Below, in pieces: positions 22,749 through 34,700 of a DNA stretch of 64,000 bases. The DNA is from Brasenia schreberi (lineage: Eukaryota; Streptophyta; Magnoliopsida; Nymphaeales; Cabombaceae): assembly GCA_036023115.1 (NCBI GenBank), contig JAYKKT010000061.1, positions 12,149,501 to 12,213,500 on the forward strand. Reading direction: 5' to 3'. Every line of letters starts with the position of its first letter. The stretch's first letter is position 1. Under the pieces are notes generated by a model. It worked only from the letters and a program-made list of their open reading frames with translations, was not told the DNA's origin and searched no databases. Both the position numbers and the translations under genes were made by a program.

Positions 22749-25700
22749 GTAATGTATGCATTTCCCTTCAGTTTTACTGCATGCTACTTAATGGGCATGA
22801 AACAGGTTAAATTTTGGCTGCACTGTAGTCGATTTAGATGAAACTCAAAAGTTCTGCACGACATCCAACTCTCATTAGCTGATGCTGTTTCCCGAAGAAT
22901 AGTTGAAGAGATGGTTTTATGTTTGATATTACTGACGTGATGGAATCAGATGTCTTTGAACTTGAACCCATCACTGAAACACTGCCTCTTGTCGGTGAAA
23001 TCAAGCATCAAATCATCAAAGAATGTGGCAATCATCAAAGGGGTATGGAACGGCAGCCTGCCCTCCAATGGAGTCGGCGGCTCCTTTCTTGAATTCCTCT
23101 TTTTCCTTAATCTGACTTAATGGTTAGGATTATACTTATATACACTTTATAACTTGAAAGACTATTCAACCTTTATTTAGTAATATATACATTACAACTT
23201 AAGTGGGACTTTTTTGGTATCCCTTATGTGAATATTGGATCCATGAGCAGATCTCGGGTCATATTCAGTCTCTTCAACATGCCTCCTCATGTTGGAACTT
23301 AATGCTCATGATTTCCAACTTGTCCACAACTCTCTTGCAACTCGTTGTAATAGGCTTCGTAAGGATATCAGCTAATTGTTGTTCTGAACGTACATAGGTG
23401 AGATCAAATATTCAAGATGATAATTTTTCTCAAATGAAGTGACAATCTACTTCAATATATTTGGTACGCTCATGATACACGGGATTAGAAGCAATCTACA
23501 GGACAACTATGCTATATGTATAAAATATAACTGAAAGGGTTATCTTGAAACCAATTTCACCCACAAGGGACAATACCCATAAACCTTCATTATTTCTTAG
23601 AACGATTGCTCTATATTCTGCCTCTATATTAGATCTAGCAACCACAAATTATTTCTTACTCTTAGAAGAAACTGCATTCCTTCCCACACATAATATATCA
23701 TGATGTCGGGCTTCTATCCTCAGTAGAACTTGCCCAGTCACCATCTGAATAAATTTCAATTCCCAGGGAACTATTCTGTGAATATAGCAAGCCATGAGTA
23801 ATAGAAGATTTCTAATATAAAAAACTGAATTCATATGATGTCGTGTAGGAGAATGCATCCATCTGCTCACATAGCTCACAACAAAACTGATATCTGGTCA
23901 AGTAATAGTGAGGTATATTAGTTCACCCACTATTCTTTGATATATGCCCACATCTTTATAAGGTTCATCAGCTATCCTAACTGATTCCTTCTTAGATTCA
24001 ATTGGTATGGTACACACTGAACAATCTTCTATCTTGGTTTCTTTTAACAAGTCCAAGATATACTTGTTAGATTCTAGTCGAAAACCGATTGTCAAGGAGC
24101 GAAAAACAAATTTATGGATGAATAAGGTATTGCCCCCACTCTCTCTTATTTCATGTCTAGGTAGCAATATACTTTCTTATTGGTTCCGCTGTGCATGTGA
24201 GGTAATGGCGCGGGGTTCTTGGTTTCCTTTATTGTTCATTAACAAAGATGGTTTATTATGAAGGATTTCTATTCCAATGAAATGTTTTCCTGTTGATCTC
24301 TCTTGTGCTTTTGCACTAAGATTGGTTTAGGTTCTTACTTCTTTGGATTTTGCGTTTTTCTTCTGGTTCACAGAAGAGCAGATTTTTTTGGGACTTTCCT
24401 TTGAAATGGATCCTTTTTGGCATGAAAATTGCCATCTTTAAGTTTCTCTTTGGGTGGGATTTCTTTAGATTGTTGTTTGTGTTCTACACTGTCTACCTTC
24501 ATCTTCTTGTTTCCGTGTAGCTTTCTTTTGATCCTTTAAGATGATATCTGTTTCTTAATTTACCGGTTTGATCTCCTTCCTTTTGCCTGAGTTCCTTGTA
24601 AAAGAGAGCTTGAAATTTGGAGGTGAATGCTTGTCTATGGTGGAAATTTTATATTTCAAACTTCTTATTGAATGATTTGGCACCTGGAAGCATTTGTCTT
24701 TTACTTTGGTCCTATGTTTCAATTTTTAGGTTACTGGATCTTTTAGGAGAAACTCCGCTCATGTAAGGAATCACCCTTTCATGGCCGGTCCCAAGCCCGG
24801 ATAAAGGAGGAGGGTTGCGTTAGGCTTCCGACAGCCAGCGTAAAACTTTGTCGGACTTATTTACCATAGATTCTACATTATTTTTAGGCCTTTGTAGAAA
24901 CAAAGAATCAATGTAGCCGACCCCATCTAGTATGGAAAAAGGATTAGTTGTTGTTGTTGTTGTATTGGTAGGGTCTCCTTTATAACCAGCCAACCTACAT
25001 TATGCTATATTACACTATTACCATTAATGAAAGAAATTTAAAGATATCTTTAGAAAACAAATGATAAGACAACTATCTAAATACTGGATTTATGCATGAT
25101 GCGTCCAGTCTCTTCAACACTCTCCCTCAAGTTGGGTGCAAATATCGTAACTATACTCAACTTTCTACATAACATCTGGAGAGTATCCCTGCTCACAACT
25201 TTGGTATGCATATTTGCACATTGTTTGTATGATCTCACATATTCTAATATGAACTCATTAGAACTTATACAATCTCTGATGAAATGGCAGTCAATCTCAA
25301 TATACTTCGTCCTTTCATGAAATATTGGATTTGCAACAATTTGATTTGTTGCCTTACTATCACACCATATAGAAATAAGAATTTTCATTATAAATCCTAT
25401 TTCCATAAGTAATGAACGCAACCATTTTCTCTCACAAATGCCTGAAGCAATAGCTCTATACTCGACTTATGCTCTAGCCACTATGGTTTGTTTCTTGCTT
25501 TTTCATGATACTATATTTCCACCAACCAATGACACATATCCTGAAGTTGACTTCTTATCTTTCTTAGAACCTCCCAGTTTGCATCAGTATATACTTCGAT
25601 ATTTATATGTTCATGATTCTTGTATAGTATGCCAAATCCAGGAGTGCTTTTTAAATATCTACATTCATATATTTCTTAGAGGGGCTTGCATGAATCTACT

Positions 25701-28700
25701 AACAATTCCCAGAGCATAGGAGATATCATGATGAGTATTAGTTAAATATATAAGCTTTCCAACAAGTCTTTGATATCTTGTGACATCAACTTTGTCACAT
25801 CCATCATTCAATTCCAGTTTTTTATTGACTTCCATAGGTGTGTGAATAGGTTTGGATTCCAACATCTTGGTTTCACGTAATAAATCTAGCGTGTATTTCT
25901 AGTGATTTAGGAAGATATCATGCCCTGAATAGACCACTTCAATGCAAAGAAAATAATGCAATTTACCTAGATCCTTCATGTCAAAGAGATGATGTAATTC
26001 TCGCTTTAGTTTCTCGATTTCTTTAGTGTCATCCCCTGTAACAATTATACCATTAACATAAACCAATAATAATGTTAGTTTTATCCTTTTTTTGATAAAC
26101 AAGGTATGATCACTAATACTCTTGGAATAGCCCAACTTAATGATATTACTGTTGAACTTCTTAAACCATGTGTGTGGTGACTGCTTTAGGCCATATATGG
26201 CCTTTTTCAACTTGCAAACCTTTTTTTATTGATTCATATATCCTGAAGGTAAATCCATGTACACTTCTTCATTAAGCTCTTCTTGCGAAAATGCATTCTT
26301 CATGTCTAATTGCCATAGTGTCCAATTTATTTGGGTAGCTATGCTAATTAGAACTCTGATAGATAAGAGTTTAACAATTGGTGCAAACTGTCACAATTTC
26401 ACACTCAAACATAAATAAAATCAATAGGAATTTCAGAAGATGAAATATTAGGACAGTCGGCCAGGTATACTATAGCTGACTGCACCCTCTCTTTCTTCTC
26501 TTTATTTTCATTAATCTAAATATTTGCTAGTAGGGTTTCCCCTTAAATACCAGCATTATAATACTAGCCACAATTACAACAATACCATTAATGAGCCTAA
26601 TTTAAAGCTATCTTTAAAAACAAAGAAACAATAAACTAAGTACCATACTAATCATAGCCTTCTTAACATTCCCCTCAAGCTGGTGAATGAATGTCTATCA
26701 TTACTCAACTTGCCAGGTAAGATCCTTAAAAGTGCTCTATGAGTAGTCCTTTAAGCATTAATACATCTATGGCTAACCGATATCCACGAAGGAGCGATGT
26801 ATGTTGGTTGGCGAAGTCCACTATCCAATTTCTTCTTGATTAAAATGTCTGGGCCTATCTCAATATGTTTTGTCATCTCATGTGCCATGTTGAATCTTGA
26901 CATCATAATGCACAATAGCTGAATTGTTAATAGCAAAACGTAGATTCATAGTATGCTTAAATGCTTTAGTCTCAAGTCATCTAATATGATTTTCATCCAT
27001 AGCAACTTACAAACTCCTTGCGCCATAGCTTTCGAAATTCCAGCTTCTGCACTTGGTCAGGCCTTACTCACGTTCTGTTTCTTACTTCTCGTGTTACTAG
27101 ATTTCCACCCGTAGAAACAAATAATAACCTAATATTCAATTCTCCTGTCGAAGAATCAACCTACATACCAGTACGCTGTGTGCATACTTTCCGAGGCATA
27201 AGTTTCCTCTTTTCTAAATAATAATCCTCTTCTAGGGCGCTTAATTTTAAGATATTGTAGGATTTTCGATCCATGACATTTACATGTGTCTCTCCTACGA
27301 TCATGCATGAATCAAGCTAACAATATTGACGAGAATACGTTAGATTTGGTTTGGTATGTACTTTAGGTATATCGGTTTCCTTACTAGTCTACCATATTGA
27401 GTTTCCATCCACCTTGGGGTATCTTTTCATCACTTCCCATTTTCAGGATTATGTTCAATGGGTACACCCAGTATACACTAGGAGCTACGTCTTCTTGATA
27501 AGATATAAGATGTATTCCTTTTGAGAAATAAAGATACCTTTGCTTGGAGTAGGCAACTTCAATCCCAACGAAGCACTTTAGTCTTCCAAGATCTTTCATT
27601 TCAAACTCGGTACCGCTAATTTCTCCTTAAGAGTTTTTCTCAAGTAAGTCGTCCTTTTGATATAATGATGTCATCAACATAAGCGTAAGCCGTGAGTTTA
27701 CCTAATACTTGTGAATGTTTAAAAAGAGAGTATGATCACCTGTGATTTTGTACGTATCCTAGTGGACACCCATTGTTTTTGTGAATCTTCCAAACCAAGT
27801 ATCACGAGGGAGGCATCAGCTTCAACCCGTATAAAGCCTTCTTTAACCTACACACCTTGTTCTTTCCACTAATTGGAATCATTATCGATCCAGAAAAATT
27901 TCTATATAAACTTCCTCCTCTAAATCTCCATGGAGAAAGACATTTTTAACATTAAACCTACAGTAATTCCCACCCAAAGTGGCGCGCAAAGGGAGAGAGT
28001 AAGATTCTTACGGTGTTCATCTCTGACTCTTGGAGCAAATGTCTCCTCATAGTCAATTCCATAAGTCTCGAATGTATCCATTTTGCCTCCACCTTGCCGT
28101 TTATACCTCAGCTTCTAGCTTGTACCATCAAACCAATATTTCAAAAGTATATACCCATCGGTAACCTACTACTTTTCTCTCTGATGGTAGATTAGCAGTA
28201 ATATCCCATGTTTGATTATTTTCAAGTGCTTGTATTTTTTATCTCATCGCTTCAGTCCAATGTTCATACTGTGAAGCTTCAGAAAAGTCTTTAGGTACTT
28301 GATAAGAATCAACATTGAGCATAAAATTATGATAGTTTGCGGTTAATTTATCATATGATAAAAATTGAGAAATAGGATACTTAGCAGAAGTCCGTTTACC
28401 TTTTCTTAGAGCAATTGGAATGTTCAGATCTTCATTGCTTTGTTTTTCAATTGTATTATCATCACTCGAATATGAGGAATCTCCCCCTTGGTCGACAGTT
28501 TCCTGAGGATTGGGCATAATGATCTTTCTCTCCCCTTGGAGTATACTTTAAGCTCATTTTCTTCGTTTATATCAACTGTTTCTGCGATAATAGGCTCTTC
28601 AAACAACTCATAATTGGTTGTGTTCATCGGTAAAACCTGTTCTTCATTATTGGAAATTATCGACTCCTTTTGAGATTGAAAATAAGGAGTAGTTTCAAAT

Positions 28701-31700
28701 AATGTAACATCCATAGTCACATATTTTCTTTGAGTTTGAGGATCATAGCAAATATATCCTTTCTTTTCCATAGAATATCCAATAAACACACAACGAACAA
28801 CCCGTGGATCTAACTTGTCACAAAAGAGATCATGTGCATGAACAAAACAAAGGCATCCAAAAACTCGTGGTGTGATGTGAAAGGGGTCAGCTCCTGGTTT
28901 TACCTTATGAAATGGTGATTCTCCTTTAAGGATAGTAGATGACACTCTATTGATAAGAAATACAACGGTAAGAATAACTTCAGGCCAGAAACATTCAGAA
29001 TTGTGCGAATTATCAAGGTATCAAGTTAATGAACCATACTATGAAATTGTGGGAAAGAATTATCGAACGTAGGCTAAGACAAGTATCGAGTACAACAGAG
29101 AACCAATTTGGATTCATGCCAGGTAGATCAATTGTTGAAGCGATTCACCTTTTGAGACGTCTTATGAAACATTTTAGAGCAAAAAAGAAAGGCCTTCACA
29201 TGATATTCATTGATCGAGAAAAAGCTTATGATAGGGTACCGAGAGAGGTTATTTGGAGAACTTTGAAAAAAAGAGGTATCCCATTGACATACATTAACCT
29301 TATAAGAGACACATACGATGGTGCAAAAACATGTGTGAGGACTCATGAAGGAATGACAGACTTCTTTGAAGTTAATATTGGGTTACATCAAGGATCAACT
29401 TTAAGTCCATACTTATTTATAATGGTGATTGATGAGTTAACAAAACATATTTGAGATGAAGTACCTTGGTGTATGTTATTTGCAGATGACATTGTGTTAG
29501 TAGAGGAGTCTAAGGAAAAAGTTAATAGAAAATTGGAACTATGGAGAGAAACATTAGAAAGCAAAGGTCTCTGACTTAGTAGAACAAAGACAGAATATAT
29601 GGAATGTAAGTTTGATCATCTGGTTACCTCACAGGACGTAGAAATTAAAATTGGCACACATTGCATCCCCCAAAAGTAAGTTTTAAATATCTAGGATCAA
29701 TTTTTCAGAGTGATCAAAGAATTGATGGAGATGTTACGCATGGAATTAATGATTGTTGGTTAAAATGGAGAGGAGCATAAGGTATTCTTTGTGATAAGAA
29801 GATACCATTAAAGTTGAAAGGTAAATATTATAGAGCAACAATTAGGCTTGCCATGTTTTATAGTTTTGAGTGTTGCAGTTAATCTTCAACTTGTACAAAA
29901 GATGTCTATGACAAAAATGAAGATGTTGAGTTGGATGAGTAGTCATACAAGAAAAGACCGTATACATAATGAGGTTATTAGAAACAAATTAGGAATGGCA
30001 CCAATAGAGGATAAAATGAGAGAATATCGTTTAAGATGATTTGGACATATATAAAGAAGATCAAAAGAAGAACCTATAAGAAGGTATGAAAAACTAATTT
30101 GGAAAGTATTAAAGGAGGTAGAGGATGACCACAAAAGTGTTGGAAAGAAACAATAAAGAATGATCTAGCTTATTGTGAGTTAACTGCTAACATGGCACAC
30201 GATAGGGATTTTTGGAAACAAAGAATCCATGTAGTCGACCCCATCTAGTATGGGAAAAGGCTTAGTTGTTGTTGTATATGTTCAAGAAGTAATGTTATGG
30301 CAACTTCTAAAATGTGTATTTTTCCCTTCAGCTTGGAGCACTTCGAACTTAATAGTTCCAAACTTAATCTTTGACATAACTTTACTAATACTCGTATCCA
30401 ACATATCAGTCAAAATGTCTTCCTTACTTTGAGCCTTCATCTTTGATGTCAAAGCAACAAGTTCACCATCAATATGAAGACCATGTATTTCATGGACAAC
30501 GTGAAGGATGATAATCATCTTACACCATGACATATGAAAGTTGTTTATGTTTGCTTATCAATACTCGATACTCGTGCTCAACAACACATGGTCTATCATT
30601 TCTGCTTAACCAACCAACTCCTCTATAATGTCCATCTAGTTACCAAACTTTACATCTCCTTATTGATTGTTCATGCTATCAAAATGCTATACCATATATA
30701 AGACATTACCATTTTTGGTATTGTCTACATATTTACATTTGTATAGTCAGTTGAAATCATGAGTATTATGTTTAAATATTTAATTCTGTTAAAGTTTAAA
30801 ATTGCATATTCCTGCTAGATTTTATAGGCGATGTAACCTTCAAAACTAGCGAGTAACCTTAGAATAGCATGTACTCCATCACCATCACTCTAAAGGCCTA
30901 GTTTCATTAATGTGATGATAATCTAAAGGAAAATTACCATCATCTATATGTGTATCTATAAAAATCTCTTCATTTTTTACTTAATGTCATTTTTGTGGTT
31001 GTCCTCCATAAATATCATGTTATCTTTCAGATGATGCATTAATATTGCACCTTTCTACTTGTGTTGTGTGTCATACCTACAAATGAAAAAGAATGAGGAG
31101 TGTGTCAAATAATATGTGTATACTATACATTATATGATACATAAATATATATCATCTAACTAAAATACAAAGAAATGTTGTACACCTACATCTCCTATAC
31201 GAGGAGAGACGTGATACTACCATATCTCCCTTGTTGGGGAGATGCGGACGTGCCACATCTCCTTTAGGAGAGACCCATGGTATAGGTGCATCTCTCTCGA
31301 TGAGAGAGACATGCATATGCCGCGTCTCAAGTCGGGAACCTGATGACATCAAGCCATTAAATTTCAGCTGAAAATGGTCTTGATACGTAAAAAATGGCAA
31401 AATATATATCAAATCTATTATATACCTATAAAAACCAGCAAATCCTTCTTCAATTCAACCCCTTCTTTTTTTCTTCCCCTTCTTCTTTCTTACCGGTTGG
31501 ATCTAGTGTGTTGTTTGTACATTGTCTGGTTGCAAGAGAAGGCAATGAAGTCATTGGAGTTATGCTTCAAGTTGTGGGTCTTTGGAGTAGGCTGTGTGGG
31601 ACAATGGAAGGAGGATTGAGGAGAGAGAGAGTTCAGACGTCTTGGGATATCATGGTAAAATTTAAAATTATGTATGAGTAGTTTGGAAACAAGATAAAAG

Positions 31701-34700
31701 TGTGATCACTCATACTTCTTTTAAATCCCAAACCAAGAATTCCTTCGCTAAATTTTTTAAACCATGCTCTAGGAGATTGTTTTAGCCTGTAAAGAGATTT
31801 CTTCAATTTGTGTACCTTATTTACTATACCTCCTTGGTTGTAGCCTGGTGGCATGTGCATATAGATATCCTCCGAAAGGTCACCTTACAAAAGGGCATTC
31901 TTAACATCAAACTGTCATAATTCCCACTTCTGATTCACAGCTAAACTTAGAAGAATTCATTTTAGCCATCGGGGCGAATGTCTCGTTATAGTCAATTTCA
32001 TACGATTGACTATCACTTCTGATTCACAACTAAACTTAGAAGAATTCATATGGTATTCATTTTAGCCATCGGGGCGAATGTCTCGTTATAGTCAATTTCA
32101 TACGATTGACTATCACTTCTGATTCACTTCTAAACTTAGAAGAATTCATATGGTATTCATTTTAGCGATCGGGGCGAATGTCTCGTTATAGTTAATTTCA
32201 TATGATTGACTATAACCCTTAACCACCAACCTAGCTTTATACCGCTCTATACTTCCATTTGCATTGAATTTAATCGTGTATACCCACTTGCAGCCCATGG
32301 TTTTCATTTCTAGCAGGGGGTCTGAAATAACTCATATTTGATTCTATTTTAAAGCTGCAATTTAATCATCCATAGCCGCATACCATGTGGGGCTTTGACT
32401 TGCTTCCTCAAAACTCTTGGGAACCGAAATATTTTCTGTATTCATCACAAATAATTGATATTTTTTGGGGAAATTAGAGTATGATACCATTTGATGTAAT
32501 GGATGTTAGACGAGTTGATAATGTATATGTAGTTCTTTTGTAATGTCTGATAATGGGTCAGTATATGGGTCTAGTGTAGAATTGGTCCAATTAGTTGTAG
32601 ATAAGATCAATTAGGGGTGTTTATGTCATTCAAGTTAGATTAGGTTTAAATAAGTGCAAGGGTCAGAAAATGTGTTCTTAAGTTAGGCAGCACAACAGCA
32701 GCCGCAAGGTTTTGTTCTAGGGCAGATTGGAGGAATGCCTTCAATCGGCCACCATCTGTAAGTTTTATTTTGTATTTGACATCAATAAAGTTGTTAATTT
32801 TATAATATGGTATCAGAGCCTATATGGCATTTATTTCGATGTTGATTAGAGAAGAAAATCAGATTTGTGACTGGTAAAGATTGCCCGCCTTGGAATCGTG
32901 GTATATAAAGTTTTCATATTTATATTGTGACTATTTTGGGATTGTAATAGCAGGGTTTCATTCTTTGGTGAAGTTATTGGCGATTACCAATTTGGAATCG
33001 TGACAGTGAAGTTATTAGCGTCGCCTGAGAGATAATCTAATTAATCTAATTAATCGTGACAGCAGGATTAATCTGATTCATTCGTTTCTATTGAACCTGT
33101 GAAATCTGAGTCCAATAGATTTCGACAGTATTCAGATTTACATTGGCTTTACTATCCTTTGTTTGGGTTGTAACTGACGTGCAATTAGACAAAGCATATC
33201 CAGTATTATTGACGCTCTCTGTTTTAAAATCGTAGTGATTCAGTCTTCTCTTGATATTCAGCAGGATCAAGAATCGTCTGTAATTGTTGCCTCTCAATTT
33301 CTCATGCCGCAATGCATCAACAACTTCTTGATATTTTGCATACATTGTGACTAGGTAGATAAGACGTGAACCCTTGTTGAATTCCATTCTTTGGCAACTT
33401 CAAACAACAGAAAAATGACTGCGTCATCTACTTACAAAAGAAGAATATCTGAATCATCATCATATACAGTTTCGCTAATTAAAAAATTAAATTTTTGCCT
33501 TAATCCTAAGTATGGCTGGCAAAGAAAAGGAATTGATAATCCCTTCCACACAGGTGAACAGTCCTCTTTATTGGAAAAAACAGAAAATTTTCAGATTACA
33601 ACTACTAAGTTAGATGACAGAAATTATTTGGAATGGTTTAGATCAGTAGAACTTGGTATTATAGCAAAGGGGAGATGGGCTCACCTAATGGGTCAAATAC
33701 CAATTCCAGAGACTTAAGATGCACGTTACCCTATTTGGAGAAGAGAAGATGCTTTAATATCATCTTGGTTATTATAGTTAATGATTCCATCAGTTGCAAA
33801 GACTTTTATGTTTCTTGAATATGCTCATGAGATTTGGTGTGTTGTCTAAGAAATGTATTCCAGAAAGAAAAATGTTGCAAAGGAATATGAAATACTTGAA
33901 AGAATCAGAAAATGCAAACAAAGTACGTGGTCTATCAGTGAGTACTATGCAGATTTACGAGGACTCTTAGATGAACTTCTTTATTTTACGAATATAAAGT
34001 GTTCTTGTTACACGGAAAGAAATACTGAAATTGAAAAGAAAAGAGTTTTTGATTTACTGTGGGGTGTTAACTTAGAGTTTGAGTCCATAAAACTAAATAT
34101 TTTAGGCAGAGAAGAACTTCCTTCACTTGGTACAATATATTCTTTATTAATCAGAGAAAAGATCACAGAAACCTTGAAAGAGACAATATTTTAGTTACAG
34201 ATCAACATACTTTTCAAACACGAAAAGACAACACTCATTATCGTGGAAGGGGTGGACAAAACAATAGAGGACGTGGACGAGAAAGATTTAATTCTGATAA
34301 TAAAGATAAACTTGTATGCTCTCATTGTGAAAAAACTAGACATTCCAAAGAATATTGTTGGGAATTAAATGGGAGACCTGATTTTACTAGAAATCGAAAC
34401 TACTTAGCTCATTCTACATAAATTTCCACTCGTAGTACATATGGTATTCAAGAGATTATCAAAAGGATAAAAGGATTGGAATCAAAGCTATCAGAGCACT
34501 CTCAATCATCATCATCGTCCTCCCATTTATCACAAGCTACAACAGTTCAAGCAACTCATACAGAGAAGGATAATAATTCATCTCCTTCTAATTCTAAAGC
34601 TTGGATTATTGATTCAGGAGCTACAGATCACATGGTGGGAGACTTATCATATTTTTCAGAATACAGATCACTCAAAAAACAGGAACTGATTAAGCTGGCA

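Larger units (their letters stand above)
26389..28990 (-). mobile_element. Copia element, 5'-truncated (copia-G)
   Basis: 3' LTR 26389-26668 (280 bp, - strand TGTTAAGAAGG...TGTGACA) with a polypurine tract (AGCTTGAGGGGAA) to its right. Then RNase H ([24 protein letters not shown]), RT ([20 protein letters not shown] at 27599, [11 protein letters not shown] and [12 protein letters not shown] near 28050-27850), the linker [20 protein letters not shown] (28390) and the integrase end ([43 protein letters not shown], 28860-28720). It is truncated at 28990 by LINE-E. The LTR resembles that of copia-F, so they are related families. Confidence 0.78.
30276..31685 (-). other. Insert of unclear origin, possible plant-mobile-domain (PMD) element
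   Basis: No copia or LINE domain is seen. The - strand has a PMD-like patch at its left (30533-30282) and an 11-residue tandem repeat coded by a hairpin array (31170-31345). Between them (30534-31150) the translation is interrupted. Both edges abut copia-E or LINE-E sequence without a visible target duplication. Confidence 0.35.

Noticed and set aside
24720..24990. Target duplication around the miniature RTE (GGATCTTTTA versus GGGTCTCCTTTA)
   Set aside because: The match is too imperfect to separate from chance.
31184..31345. CRISPR-like array of short palindromic repeats
   Set aside because: The period is regular, but the units are diverged, spacers are homologous to each other, there are no cas genes, and the context is plant nuclear DNA. 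Reported as a hairpin minisatellite instead.
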